A stretch of DNA of 64,000 nt, from assembly GCF_037975245.1 (NCBI RefSeq), contig NC_092562.1, forward strand, positions 21,409,054 through 21,473,053. The letters are read 5' to 3'. Position numbers and translations under genes: made by a program. The number at the start of each line of letters is the position of its first letter. Position 1 is the stretch's first letter. This document shows positions 1-13,129 of this stretch, piece after piece. The notes beneath the pieces were generated by a model that saw nothing but the letters and a program-made list of their open reading frames with translations, searched no databases and was not told where the DNA came from. Origin of the DNA: Apostichopus japonicus (Eukaryota > Echinodermata > Holothuroidea > Aspidochirotida > Stichopodidae).

Positions 1-3000
1 CTAAGGTCAATGAGGAAGCTAAGGTCAATGAGGAAGCTAAGGTCAATGAGGAAGCTAAGGTCAATGGGGAAGCTAAGGTCAATGGGGAGGCTAAGGTCAA
101 TGGGGAGGCAAAAGTCAATGGGGAAGCTAAGGTCAATGGGGAGGCTAAGATCAATGGGGAAAAGAATAATACCAGCTGTAGTGAGAAAGAAAAGCACAAA
201 GAGGAAGAAAAAGCTGAACATAAAGAGAAAGATGAGACAAAGGATGATGGAAAAGATACCACAAAGACTGTGGAGGCAGAAGGTCAAAAGAAAGAGGTCA
301 AAGGTGACTTGCATACATTATGTGGTTGCCATGGCCCGACATGGCTCATTTGATGGACAAACACATTCACTGTTTATGGTTGTGATTTTGGTTTGACATG
401 ATTGTCTAAAATAACACTTGTTTTAATACTGAAACATTGTTACATTGTCCAACATTTCATCATTTGTCACTGGATGTTTCACTATAGAGGCTACTAATTT
501 ACATATGCATAGGCTTAATGTTCCACCATTAAACTATTACTTAACGTCTCGCGAATAATTTACGTATGCATAGATCCGACTAACTCGAAGTTTGTTTTCT
601 GTGTTTGGTCAAGGTGAAATAAGTGTTTGTACCTTTTGTGAACTGTTAGCTTTTGCAAAGCAAGCTACTATTGCACATAAAACTTGTATATTTGAACCCA
701 ACTTAAAACCTGGTGTAATTAATCTTGATAGAGGTGAGAGTGAAGCAGTTGCGAAAATTTACCACTAGATTTAAGTACAATGAACTTTATGATTATCAGT
801 TACAGTGTTAACTGATCTTGTAAACAGCAGATGTGTATAAAACCAAGGCTGTTGGTGGCAAATGAAGGAATTGCAAAATGACTTTACTTGAGTGACTGAG
901 CATGAGTGTAGGCATGATTAAAACTCTTTCTAATCACGGTCTCTTGTAATGTTTTCACTCTGTTAGTTACTCTCGTTAACAGGTACTACACAAATAACAA
1001 ACTGTTTACACTCCACACTTTGTGAATTTCATCATCACCTTCATTGCACAGAATTTCTTGCAGGACGCCAATATGGCTTTGAAAAGATGTGAGTAGCAAG
1101 ATCTATGCCTGCCTCGTCAATTTGCTTACAATTTGAATTTGGACTAGAAACATATTAATGTTGCTGATTTTGGAGGCTTTAGTAGCTTACATAGGTTTAG
1201 TGCCAAAATACAATATTTCACAAAGAAAGGTAGCCAACCTCCATTTTGAATATGAATTGTTTCCGAAGAATGCAGTATTTTACTTATTTACATTAATAGC
1301 AGGACTGAAAATGTATCGATGTCAAAAAAGGTCGTTGCCATTTCTTTTGGTGAGAGAAATTAGATTTTAAATTTTGTGCATCAATTTTGAAGTATATGAA
1401 CTTAGCTCTATCTGTAAATATATTGTGGACAAAATCTGCTACACCTCGCTGTCTTTCAAGTTGTCATAGCAACCTGTATTTCTTTGACCAATTGGGTGAA
1501 TTTCCAGGCCTCAAACAGCTTTCTTGTCTGTTCCACCGTTTTTTATCAGATACGGGTGCAGGTACCACTGATATGGGAGAGGAGGCTGGCAGCACGGAGG
1601 AGGATGAGGACTCAGAAGATGAAGGGTCGGCAAATGACACAGGAGATGAAAACGTGAGCATCATTAATTTCCCGTTTGCTGAACTCTTCTTCGAGCCGTC
1701 TCTACAACTTGAAATTTTTAGTATGCATGCTATAACAATAAACTGCAAAAAAAACCTCACAGAACTTGGCAAGATGTAAGATGCAGGACCTTGTAGCTTG
1801 TAATAAGAGATTCTTGGATGTCAGTTAATAATGTCAACGTAGCTGCTTATGCTATTGTATTTGCTCTTAAGCCATCCTTTCTTTCATCAAACTTTCCCTA
1901 TTTTTTTTCTTCAAATTTTAATTGACAGAAAGAGGCCAACCCAGATGACATTCCAAACTTTCAACTCGCTTGGGAAATGTTAGAGCTTTCAAGAGTTATC
2001 TTCAGCAGGTAATTTTTTTCGGAATTTGTCTTTAATAAGGCTTTCATGAACAGGATAAATGGATTGCACTGCCCCTTCCATTTCCCCTTCCAACCACCCC
2101 TGCATTTGGTATTCTCAGAAGCCAAGGAAAATCTTGCACCTATTTTGATGTGGGCTTTAGATTTCTTTCAAGAAGTATCTCATGGCACTCTGCATAGTTC
2201 TTTGTCTTTAGCGTTGTTAAAATGACTGGCTCCCTCAAAATGTGTTTAAAAAATTTCTTCCATCTATTCATAGAAAATCAGACAAAGAGCATAAGCTGAA
2301 GGTTGCTCAGGTTCATTTCAAACTCGGAGAACTCGGTCTCGAGACAGAACAGTATGCACAGAGTTTGGAAGACTTCAGTAAATGTTTGGATATTCAGAAA
2401 ACTCACTTAGAACCAGAGAGCAGATTAATTGCAGGAAGGTAAGGTCATATCAGTTTTAATGAACATTTCTTAAGCTATTAATTTCCTTTGTTTCCTCAGT
2501 AATCCCACCTGCAAAACACTACGGTGAAGTCACAGACCAGCAAACAATCAAGCTTTTACCTATTTTTTTACTCTTTCACACCTTCCCCTCCCTGTCACCC
2601 CTCCCTGTCACCCCTCCCTGTCACCCCTCTATTTCTCTTACCCAGTATGACTCTTTCCTTAAAGAAGTTGGTGAATAAAATTATAAAAGTCCCAGAATTA
2701 CTTTCACTCCTTTCCTGTGGGTTCAAATCTGCGATTGGATAGGCCCACCTGACATGAAATGTTAAATGCTTCTGGATGTGTTCTCCATTCAATGACTTAA
2801 AGGCTGCGTGTTTTAAAAATAACTGCTCTCCAAAGTATATCATTTTTCTGGAAATATCAGCAGTACATGGTTTCTGATGACAAAAATACATGTGAGGTTT
2901 AGGCTTTCAAATTTGTGGAATCATATGTAGACTATATTTTGCAGTAAAATGGAGTTTCAATTGGAAGACAGCTATAGGAGCAAACTGTATCCATCTTTTT

Positions 3001-6000
3001 ATGAGTATTGTTTGCTTTGTTTGGAAAGTTCATAATGGCATAAGTCCTACCCAGGGCAGTCAGTCTAAGTCTGTTGGTGAATTTTGAAAGCAAAATTACT
3101 GTTATTGATTGTCTGTGCTCCATCTGTTCAGACATTGGCATTTGTGCCTTTCTTATATGCCTTGTTGGATTTCATACCAACCTGTGCTTTAAACATGCGA
3201 ACACGATTTTATTTTTTTTCCTCTCCATAGCCATTACAATCTTGGTCTGGCTTTCACATTCGATTCCAAAATGGATAAAGCAGTAGAAGTGAGTTCTCCA
3301 CCTTCATTCAACAGTTCTCACTTCTAAATGTTGGTGATATGCCCCAGTTGAAAAATTGTCAAAAAATAAAATGTACGTGTGTCGGGAGGATAAGATGCCA
3401 GCTAAAAGTTTGTTTGCCAAAAGAGCAACATTCAAATGCTACAAATTCCTACGATGGAAACTATCAAATTTCCTGTAGAATACATGTAGAGTATTTCATG
3501 AATTGGAATGGTTTTGTCATTTCAACTCACTTGTTAAGTGGAAGCATTTGGTTTGGTTTTATCTTTGAATTGACATAACTATATTCCACTTGCCGGCAGT
3601 GCTGTACAAAGTTACTGTCCGAAAACCATCACAATTGTGTATACAAGAAAAGGTGCATTTAGCTGTTAATTTGCAATCAACAGTTAAAACATTTGGATAT
3701 GTATGCTGTGTTGTTGAAAGCAAAAGTTAATGGCCTGTTAAAAGTAAAAATGTGTTGTTTTGTTTTTTATCATAAATGGAACGATAAGTAACTATATGTT
3801 GTGCTCAAATGTGTGCATGGCTGTATGTGTAATGCTCCAAACACAACCAGATTTTATTTAGCCCAATTCCTTTACTCGATCAGCATTTCAGTGCAGCAAA
3901 GAAGACCATCGAAGTGAGAGTAACCAAATTAGAGAAAGATGTCAAAGAAGCAGAAGAAAAGAAAGGTAATTGGTAACCTTTGGATTAAATAGATGACTTA
4001 ACAACTGCTACTTAAATATTTGAAAATAACCTTGACCCCTCGCTCATTCACTTTGGCCAATGAGATGGTAGGATGTTAAATACCACATGAATCTATGATC
4101 AGTCGATTAGTCAGAACGCATGGATTGTACAAGGCTCAATATATGAATTTAGCATTGAGCAGGGTTACCATGCTGAAAAATGGGACACTGCATCCCCCCT
4201 CCCTTTTAAAAAAGGGCTACATAGCTATTCCTGGCAAGTTTATAGGGCTAATATGCAGCCATCGATCATCTTTGTGTTGATATTGGATTATATCATGCTT
4301 CCAAAACAGTTGCGTATAATTATGCGAACAACATGTCTTTTATAGTTTGTGTATTTTAAAGTGGTGATATTATAGAATCAGTAGTTTGCAGACAAAATAT
4401 TTTCGTTGCAAAAACGGGACGATCCATATATATTGTTACGCATGGTAACCCCAGCATCGAGTGAATCTTTGGTATGCTTGGTCTGTAATCAGCTGTACAG
4501 TTCCGAGCAGCAGTGAAATCATGCAGCAACAACATGATAGGTGGACGCATGGTTACCAGCAGCGAATAAATCTGTGGTATGCTTTGTCTGTAATCAGCTG
4601 TACAGTTCCGAGCAGCAGTGACATCATGCAGCAACAACATGAATACATGATAAATGGACGCATGGTTACCCTAGCAGTGAATAAATCTGTGGTATGCTTG
4701 GTCTGTAATCAGCTGTGTAGTTCCGAAGCAGCAGTGACATCATGCAGCAACAACATGATAAATGGACGCATGGTTACCCCAGCAGTGAATAAATCTGTGG
4801 TATGCTTGGTCTGTAATCAGCTGTATAGTTCCGAGCAGCAGTGACATCAAGTTGTTTGGTTTTCGTGCCCAGGCTCTATCTATCTTGGGACAACTATTCT
4901 TTCAAATTATCCTGTTGGCTGTCATATTATCATTAGCCTATAATTGTAGCCTATACACACAGTAGTTAAAGAGTGTAGGCTACACTCGAGTTAGTACTTT
5001 CAAATTGTCCCCACTATCACACTTGCTTGTTTGCTCATTTTCATTTCAGAAGAGAATTACGAAGAAGCTGTTAACAAAATGAAGAAAGAAATAACTGAAT
5101 TGCAAGAACTCATTCCAGATATCTTAGCCAAGGTAAGTAAGTTCCAAGTTAGGACAACCAAAAAGGTCTTTGGCAATAATGTACAGTATTTGGTCCTTTG
5201 CATACCTTGTCTATTTTGGAAACCTAATCCCCTGATAAATGTTTGGACATGCAATAAAACATGTTTACTAAATCTTATCAAACACCTGTTGATTTTGCTT
5301 GGAGCGCCATTTGTACATTTACCATAATGTGTAAAATTTTCGTTTCAGATTGAAGATGCCAAGGAGAGTAGAGCTGAGCCTATGGGCGAGACATCATCTG
5401 CTTTTGATAAACCATCTTCGTCCTCTGCAGCAGCAGGTTCTTCCTCGGCTCCAGTCCAAGCAGTAAGTCCTCCCAAGAAGTTAAAATCAAATGAAAGTTT
5501 GTCATTTGTGGCGCTTTTGTTCTGCTATTATGGCTATTTACTAAGGGTAATGCATTAATATGCTCATATTTGAATGTGTGTTTGTTGTCAAAGGCATTTT
5601 CAAGTCTAACATAGTAATGGATATTACAATCCCCCTCAGAGCAAAAGCTCCAAAATATATATATATTTTTTAACTTCTAAGATCATCACAATGCTTCCTC
5701 TCCCTAACCCTCCTCTCTCCTACCCTTACCCAAATATGCTAGAAAAAGGGAAATAATGGTCACATGTGCTCAAGCTTAGTTGAAGTTTTACTGCAACTGT
5801 CAGAGCATGCACCAACACCAACAGAATTACTTTAGATTTCTGTTAATAATTTGAAGGTCTAGAAGTCGGTAAGGTAGTACTTTTGATTAATTTATGTAAC
5901 TATTTACATCTGTAAAGTTTAGGCAATATCAACCTTTCTGATTTGTCTTCCAGATTCCAGTAATAAGTGTCAGGTTCAGCAATGTAGTAGATGTTTGTTG

Positions 6001-8490
6001 TGATTTAAGTAATCATTAGATTGCTCAGGCAATTCTAACCTTACTTGGTTTCTCTTCCAGCTTCAAGTGAAGAGGAAGCCAGATGCTGTTGCAGTCTCTG
6101 ACATCTCTCATCTTGTCAAGAGAAAGGTAAGATTTAAATTATCTTTTTGAGCTAAACACCAACTTTTTTAAAGATATCTTCTTTCTTACTGCATGACTCA
6201 TCAGGCTGTACTGCCTCTTGCTATCATTTGTAGCAGCTGTTCATTGTCAACAGTAAAAATTTGATTTCTATTTTGTACTTAAAATAAACGCAAAAAGAAA
6301 AAATAATCTGCACAATTAGATGTCATTCTGTGATCATGAATAATGAGCAATTATCTAATTTCCTTCAGTTAGCTTTTCCCACTTGATGACTATGATATGA
6401 GCAACATGTCTGGGTAAAAGATTTCCAGTCAAATGTTGGTTTTTACTAAATTACTTGCTAAATTGCTGTTGCTTTTAAAGTAAAATTACTGCATTCTGCT
6501 CCACAAAGATCACCAGTTCACTTGCAACAGACAAGTTTAGTTTTCATACCTGCATTTTGTAATGTTCAACAAGGTCTAGACTCTTAATTTGATGGCTTAG
6601 TGTTTGCCAAGTCATAAAGTTGTCTATTTAATGCAGTATTTTCAAACATTCATAGGCTGTATACCTCTATGCCATGCACTTTATATCATATGCTGACCTC
6701 CCACACACTCCACTGTTGCATGAACAACCCTCCTTCCTGCATATTGCATACCTTTTCCTCATGTATTATGTATACAGTAGTGTAAGTTGATCAGAAAACG
6801 TACCACTGAAGGGAATTCTTATGTAAGTTTTGTGGTTGTGCATATTGTTGACAAATTAGGTAGGTGATAAACGATATGACATCCAGAAAGGAGGGACCAC
6901 ATCAGGATATATTTAGTGTCTCATGGGCATGATTGATAAATTTTTTTTTTTTTTTATTTACCAAATTTATATAGCACTCTTTTCATGCTTAAGCATGTTC
7001 AAGAGCGCTTTACAATGACAACAAAATGACAAATATGAATATGAAGAATAAAATTGATGCAGCTTAAATATTAATATAAAAAATATATATATATATATAT
7101 ATGAAGGAATAATTTTAAAAATTATATAGATTTACAATGAAATTCCTAAAAAAAATATATAAAAAAATGTTTACGATAATCATTCAGCATGCAGCTGTTC
7201 CAACTTGGCAATAGTTCTAGTCGTGCACAAGGTCTTGCACAAGGTTGTAATCACTACTGTGCCGCATGACCCACGGTTGATGTTTTGCTCTTTGACAGAG
7301 GACAGAGGATGGGGGCAGCAATAGCACGAGCGATGACGCTGCGGAGAAAAAGCGAACAAAACAGGAGACGGGTGATGGAGATGCAAAACCGGTCAATGGC
7401 AGCTCAGAGGCAGATAAGGTACCTCTGATTTGATTTGACATTCTTGATGGTGAAAACTGGGGGCTTTCTGCCAATAATAGTTGTCTGTAAATTTACCCAT
7501 TGCATAATATCTGAAAAAAGGCCATGAAATTTATGAAACTAACAGGATTCTTCCATATCTCAGCCGAGCTGGAAGATTGCGTATTCTTTTCTTGCATACT
7601 TTCAAGTCATGCTTGATGCTAGTGGTGGCAGCAATCTTTCTACATATTCATTGCTTTGCTTGCTTGGGCAGATATACCACTACTTTCATGCAATATGTTG
7701 AGGGGTTTGCAGCATGTGGATAGGATGCTCTTTACAAATAAATGAAACTAAACAGAAGGTCGTTGGGTCGAGAGTTATGTTCCACAGTGGTGTTGCTTTT
7801 CAACATTGAAACTCTCCCTACTTCAGATGTCGAGCTTGAGGCTCTTTTGTAAATTATTCTAAAATTGGCCATCTTTTTGTTGTATGCAGTCTTCTACTGC
7901 GTAAATGTTTTGTTACTCTGTTACATTAGTGCTAAGAAAGTGTACTCGGGTCGAGAATTTGATGTTTCACAGAGGTGTTTCCTAAATTTCCTTTTCAACA
8001 TTGAAACACTCCCCTACTTGTGCTCGAGGCTGTCTTGTAAATATTCTAAATTAAATTCTAAATTAAAATGTATTGTTAAGATGTTGCATTAGCACTGAGA
8101 AAATGTGTTATCACAGACTGTCTTCATGGGACCATTAATACCTTAACATTGACCTATGCACATTCTCCTTGGTTGGTAACTGGTTAGGCTTATGATCAAA
8201 TGACTGCATCCTAACAGGCAGGAAATTCTTCCTATATAGCATGTTTAAGACAGAGAACTGGCAGTAGTTTCGCAAAGGTTGCAAGTTTAGTAGTGAAATG
8301 CAACTAGGCATTGACATTATCCATACCCTTGCCCATTACAAGATCTATTCAGCAAACCCTAAATATTCTCAATCAAATAATAGCTCATGAAACTGCTGCG
8401 ATCATATTTCTGGCGACGTTTAATGCCATTTTCTTCTCTTTTTTTCTGTGTTAGGATGAAAAAAAGGACTCGACCATGGAAACTTCCTGA
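1..8490 (+). CDS. NASP: NASP, histone chaperone (3' part; 11 coding exons seen)
   Basis: Nuclear autoantigenic sperm protein, a TPR chaperone for linker histone and H3-H4. Coding exons read: <1-303, 1550-1653, 1929-2008, 2274-2438, 3231-3288, 3884-3965, 5050-5132, 5349-5462, 6061-6126, 7299-7418 and 8455-8490 (TGA). All junctions are GT-AG and the phases agree. The first two exons are acidic; they correspond to the acidic insertion in TPR2 of the family. Exons 3-6 then give TPR sequence (LAWEMLELSRVIF, KLGELGLETEQYAQSLEDF, HYNLGLAFTFDSKMDKAVE, HFSAAKKTIEVRVTKLEKD). A coiled coil follows (MKKEITELQELIPDILAKV), then a Ser-rich linker, the conserved SDISHLVKRKR basic motif (probable NLS) and a Lys/Glu/Asp tail ending TSMETS. 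The true frame of exon 1 begins at base 3, not at the apparent ATG at 10. The 5' exons and start codon lie outside the window. Identity is firm; the exact exon 6 acceptor (3882-3883) was chosen by homology. Confidence 0.93.
3..164 (+). repeat. 18-bp coding minisatellite in NASP acidic region
   Basis: Nine head-to-tail 18-bp units, each encoding Lys-Val-Asn-(Glu/Gly)-Glu-Ala. The first three carry Glu at the variable position and the next six Gly; the last unit is KINGEK. The unit length is a multiple of three, so copy-number change keeps the frame and only lengthens the acidic histone-binding stretch. Confidence 0.9.
2583..2637 (+). repeat. short C/T-rich tandem repeat in NASP intron
   Basis: About three and a half copies of a 14-bp unit containing CCCTCCCTGTCACC. 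It lies in the intron after the exon ending at 2438. Confidence 0.7.
4439..4850 (+). repeat. ~110-bp tandem repeat, 4 copies, NASP intron
   Basis: Copies begin at about 4439, 4546, 4659 and 4767, each opening with CGCATGGT(T)ACC and containing TCTGTAATCAGCTGT and CATGCAGCAACAACATGA. Spacing is 107-113 bp and the last copy is incomplete. The reading frames across it are by-products of the repetition. Confidence 0.88.
6938..7165. repeat. AT-rich dispersed repeat with hairpin and (AT)n tract, NASP intron
   Basis: A run of T, then an 'atttatatagcactctt...agagcgctttacaatgac' type segment, then poly-AT. The segment holds the perfect 14-bp palindrome CATGCTTAAGCATG and the GCGCTTTACAAT word often seen in the 3' ends of CR1/L2-like retrotransposons of marine animals. 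No coding part remains. Assignment to a family is a guess. Confidence 0.4.
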
Positions 8491-9345
8491 AGGTGAAGAC
8501 CAAATGTTTGAGAGTGTTCTTTTCATCAAATGAGAAGCACTTTCTATATAAATAGCAAGACGAGACGATTCTAGAACGTCTCTAGAGAGACGACTCTAGA
8601 GTTCGAGAATGAAAAGGATATATGATATAGAACACGATGTTACTTCTGTAAATAACTTTATTAACGCTGTCTTCGTAGCAGCAATTTTTTCTACCTTAAT
8701 CTTATTAAGCGTCATAATTTCTAGCACATATTGTATTGAGCACATAAGTCTGTTTAGTTGTTGAATGTAGGGCAAATTTTTAGGGTAGGTCTGGTCGTCT
8801 GAGACCAAGTTTCTCTACAGACAACCAAGATCAGCCGCAGACGTTGCATTGTAACTAAATACCCCCCAATAGGTAAAATGATATGGCCCCCAAAGCTGGG
8901 TTTTCTACTCACCACACCTACAGTGTACGTGTTGGTCGTTGGTTTCCTAGTTTTTCAGACTACCAAATTTGTTGTTTGAACAACCAAAATGCCAGGCCTG
9001 GTTGTCCGAGGGTACAACCAGAAAAAAAAATGGTCCTTAAAAATTTGCCCTGGAATGTATTTTGTGTAGTGATAATTTTGTTGAATCGGGCCAGAGTTCG
9101 AGAACAAAGGAATTTATTGAGAGATTGGGATACCAGAGGAACAGGTATGCAGTACTTAGGGGATTGGAATATGAGGAATTGGGAGTCATAGGGGAGATGA
9201 ACATGGCTTGTTACAGCAAGGGTTCTGAACTATATGTGAATGATTCATCAGGAGAGGTTAAACATGCAAACTCAATGCTACTCCTTTTTTTGTGTGTATA
9301 ATTTCAGACACTTTTGGTATACAATAAACAGGAGATTGCAAATAA
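8491..9345 (+). other. NASP: NASP 3' UTR, with poly(A) signal at 9323-9328
   Basis: Non-coding sequence after the NASP stop. An AATAAA hexamer at 9323-9328 is the first good poly(A) signal in the sense direction. A short hairpin (CGTCTCT-AG-AGAGACG) lies near 8576-8591. No reading frame here looks genuine. Confidence 0.5.
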
Positions 9346-10135
9346 CTTGTCGATTCTTTATTCAGTTCTTGTACATTGATTAAATTATACAGTAGTGTGC
9401 AAATGCAGTCTGTTTATGAAGACGCAGGCATAGTATATAGAGGCAACGATACTTCCAACAACAAAAATCAATACATACTGTAACCACTTGTGTACAGACA
9501 GAGACAAGAAGGCTTCGACTGGATATTTACATCTATTGCATCCTTGAAAACTACAAAAAATATATATATATTTACATATATAAGTTCTCAATTAATGTAC
9601 AAAATATCTTACAAAAATAATCGATACATTGCAAGCAGTACAAAACATTAAGTATCACATAAACACTAGAAAATGCAACGCAAACCTCAAAGACACAACT
9701 CAAATAATTTCTACAATTACACATTTAAAACTCCATAAACCATAATAGTTAAAACGTACCTCTTTGGTATCTTTTAATCCTCACACAAATTTGATGACAA
9801 TTAAAGGTCACATAGTATCAGTATGGGTAGTATACAGGCTGCCACACCCTGGCATAAGTAACATGTAAAGTATGCAGCAGAACTCTGGTCATAAAACTGA
9901 CCCTATGAAGATCAAGAATGCTAATGAGCCCTTTGATCTCTTTATGCCACTTGAAGGAATGATCAGACAATAGAATGCATGACCATACCTACTGAATAAA
10001 GATGGGGCACTTTCTCATTGGCAAAGAAGATACACTCTTTCACATATGTTGTTGTTGCTGGAAGACATATTAATGTATGTGTAAGAGTGTCTTTGACAAA
10101 TAGCTTCTCAACAGTAATATTCCATTCATATCAAT
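9346..10135. other. non-coding spacer, nothing recognised
   Basis: AT-rich spacer between the NASP 3' end and the retrotransposon fragment at 10.1 kb. Short reading frames only, no family match, no clear repeats. Confidence 0.5.
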
Positions 10136-10142
10136 TGGTAAT

Positions 10143-10920
10143 GTTCAGGTTCGCCCGTCCACTCATGCGCGTAATCTTGGTGTAATTTTCGATTCCAATA
10201 TGTCTATGAAACGCCACATTTCCAAAATAACAAGTTCTGCTGCATTTCATCTCAGAGGCATCTACAAATTACGAAACTATTTAAATGATAAGGCAACTGA
10301 ACAAATTGTACATTCTTTTATCACTTCAAGGTTGGATATGGGCAATTCCTTACTCCTCGGTCTTCCACATGAACAGATTCATAGACTCCAATTAATCCAA
10401 AACTCAGCTGCACGTATTGTAACTCATTCTCATAAGCGTTGTCATATCCACCCTGTCTTAAAAAACCTGCACTGGCTACCTGTAAAATATCGTATTATGT
10501 ATAAAATTCTCCTTATTGTTTATAAATCACTTAAAGGACATGGTCCAATGTATATTTCTGACTTATTACATATTTATGTCCCCTCTCGTAATCTAAGATC
10601 CAGCTCTCAATTTTTATTATCTGAAATTAAGTCCAAACATTCTTGGGGGGATAGGTCATTTATTGTTTCTGCCCCTCGCTTATGGAACCAACTTCCCTTA
10701 AAAATCAGAAAAACATCTACTCTCTCTAACTTTAAGAAGAGCATAAAATCCCACTTAATGACAAAGGCTTTTATATGATCTTATACCATTAAGTTTTTCT
10801 TCTGTCATTGTTTTGTATTATTCTGTATTATTTGTATCATTTCTCATTGTCATTTGCGCCATGAACATTCTTTGAGTGGTGTGTGCGCATTATAAGTCTT
10901 ATTATTATTATTATTATTAA
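10143..10920 (+). mobile_element. non-LTR retrotransposon 3' end (CR1/L2-like), 5'-truncated
   Basis: An open frame from about 10143 to 10778 encodes the C-terminal end of a reverse transcriptase ORF2: LGVIFDSNMSM, then SRLDMGNSLLLGLP, RLQLIQNSAARIV, HWLPVKYRIMYKIL, YISDLL, APRLWNQLPLKIR and FKKSIKSHL. This series is the standard tail of CR1/L2-type ORF2 proteins. The palm and endonuclease are missing, as expected after 5' truncation during insertion. A short 3' UTR follows and ends in a (TTA)n tail at about 10898-10920, typical of this group. The frame is intact over 210 residues, so the insertion is probably fairly young. Confidence 0.85.
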
Positions 10921-11353
10921 CACAAAACAGCATATATGCACAGAAGCTAGTCTTAAAGTATTTAGTGGTGAATTTCTCTCAAAATAGAGCCTAGGTCAAA
11001 CAGCCCAGTCCCCTTAAAAATGTCTTTAGATGCTTTAATATCGTCAGTGGCATATACCATACAGTATCTAGTCACACATTCAAATACTATAGCTAGACAA
11101 TTATTGTATTACTGTTTAATAGCCTGTGTCCCCATGGCTACAATATAACAGTTGCCTTTAGTTTCCCTCCATGGTGCTATAATGTACAGTACTACTATTA
11201 GCTGATGCTTGTAGCAAACCACAGCTCATGGATGAAATATAGCCTTGAAAATGATGAGAGATGGATGGGCAGGATGTTGGCCATCTCTTGTGTATAATTT
11301 TAAACCACAGTTACTGTGTGCCTTTGTTCTTAAAGGCAACAGCTTGATCAAAA
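10921..11353. other. non-coding, nothing recognised
   Basis: Spacer between the L2-like tail and the SINE. No supported gene. Confidence 0.5.
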
Positions 11354-11570
11354 GGAGAGTTAGCTCAGTGGTTAATGCTGGTGCCTTCAAGTTAGTCACT
11401 CCAAGATTAATGTATGTCGTCCAGTAACAGAGTTGTTGACAATTCATAATCATGGACGTTAAATATGAATGTAAGAGACTGACTTTGGTCAGCTTGCGGC
11501 TTTGATAAGCCAATGAGGCTTCTTCACGAGTTCCTGCTTGCAGGATCTAATATACAAACATACAAAATAG
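11354..11570 (+). mobile_element. tRNA-derived SINE, copy 1 (head deleted in part)
   Basis: A Pol III A-box region (GTTAGCTCAGTGGTTAATGC) is followed by a shared body (AGAGTTGTTGACAATTCATA, CATGGACGTTAAA, AGAGACTGACTT, CTTTGATAAGCCAA) and the palindromic CCTGCTTGCAGG near the end. Compared with copies at 13.8 and 41.3 kb, about 20 bp of the tRNA part including half of the B box is missing. The 3' end has a short (ACAA/ACAT)-like tail. Confidence 0.8.
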
Positions 11571-12200
11571 AATTGTATATTATACTCTTAATGGAGACAG
11601 GTTGTATGGCTTGGGAAGCTACTTAATCTAGCTTTTTTGGCTACCTTCCCAGCCAAAAGAATCACTGTGTGAATACAGGTCTTGTCTAATTAATATTCCA
11701 CTTTTAGTATTGACCAATCTAGAGAGTTCATGAATAATTATGTTTACTTAGACCAATGAGAAAAGTGTATAACAGTAGGATGTGCTGCTTGTATTGTTTC
11801 AAGAATAAGAGTGAGCACCCAGCCCATGCTCTACTCTCTCCTTTACCAACAGTTACCGATTAGGTCAACATCTCTCTCATGACTCCCAGTTAACAATGTC
11901 AGCAACTTCTGTGCTACACCTAGAGTCCTTTGCAAAAACTGTTTATAGTAATATTTTTCCAACTTTACAGTGGAAGTCTGGTTTACCAAAATAATATATT
12001 ATACCTGTATTTGTATCCAAATAATTTGATTTTACAAATTAAACGAATTAATGCACAGACAATCTAAGTGTTATAAGAAAATCTACTCTTTGATGACATC
12101 TCACATTGAAGAATAGAAATGACTCTGATTTGCTACAAACTATACAGGTGTGATTATTAAAGGAGACCAGTGTAATGAATCAGGAGTGTCAAGATCGCTA
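11571..12200. other. non-coding, nothing recognised
   Basis: AT-rich spacer upstream of the non-LTR ORF1 fragment. No supported coding frame or repeat. Confidence 0.45.
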
Positions 12201-12204
12201 TTGA

Positions 12205-12717
12205 CTGAGTATATTTGGAGTTCTTTCTTTCATGGACGATGAAGAATTAACTGAGGAATTGGAAGAATATGGATGTACCATAAAGGGAACATGGCATGGG
12301 AAGACATATACAGAATACCTGAACATTGGAAATGGTATACGATATGTTCGTCTGGAGCTCCCATCATCAGTCCAAAGCCTATGTTATGCCATTGTCATCA
12401 ACAAAGTTCGTATGAGACTGAAGCACAATGGACAGTCTAAAGTTTGCAATTTGTGTCTTAGTGATGACCATATCATGCGGAACTGTCCTAAATATTTATG
12501 CAAAATCTGCAACACACAAGGACACACAGAATCTCATTGCCCAAACGTAGAATGCTTTAATTGCCCTCAAAATAATGAGAATGCACAGGATGAGAACAAT
12601 GACATGAACCCAAGTAACACAAAGGACGAAGAGGAAATTAGCTCAAGCGAATCATTCTCACGATCACCAGATACAATAGAGGAACTAAAGGACTCCGTAA
12701 AAGAACCAGCACCATAA
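12205..12717 (+). mobile_element. non-LTR retrotransposon ORF1 (zinc-knuckle) fragment, copy 1
   Basis: The open frame (first ATG 12232) encodes a gag-like ORF1 protein. It starts inside an RRM-like nucleic acid binding domain (FGVLSFMDDEELTEELEEYG) and continues to VRMRLKHNGQSK. Two zinc knuckles follow, CNLCLSDDHIMRNC and CKICNTQGHTESHC. A third knuckle is broken: CFNCPQNN lacks its His and last Cys. The tail is acidic. The 5' third of ORF1 is missing. Alignment by eye with the copies at 16.6 and 32.5 kb shows one family. It lies 0.4 kb upstream of an endonuclease on the same strand, so both may belong to one insertion. Confidence 0.8.
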
Positions 12718-13129
12718 AAGGAGCATACAGGGACTGCATGATCTAAAGCAACTGAACTGGGACAAAAGGCACCAACGGCATCCATGACTACGAGAAGTAG
12801 TATTACTCAAACTCCTAATCCTAAGCCTCTAAAGAGAAGAAGTGTCATGTGGTGAAGAGTTCCAACTGTACAATAAGGACAAACTTATTGAATCAAAGTA
12901 AACTTACAAGAAACGTTAATAAACTGAAAAACCGTAAAGAAATTATGCCAAAGTGATCAGTGTTGCTGTTTATATAATATTACTTACGATATTTCACACA
13001 TATGAAAGAGTGGATAACGCATCATTCAATTGCCTTCAACCTTTCAACATGGCTTCTCTTATGAATCCATAGTCTATAGTCATGAGTTCATGACACTATT
13101 ACATGTCAAACCAACGTATCATGTAAGTA

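Noticed and set aside
10-396. 128-codon frame at the window start rich in LRSM(G/R)
   Set aside because: It is the wrong frame of the NASP minisatellite. The frame from base 3 splices in phase to the next NASP exon.
7180-7474. Minus-strand frames overlapping the NASP exon at 7299-7418
   Set aside because: The plus strand has the spliced NASP exon with matching phase; the antisense frames show no motif.
11354-11430. Functional tRNA gene
   Set aside because: The tRNA-like head is part of a repeated SINE, has lost part of its B box here, and the same body follows it at three loci.
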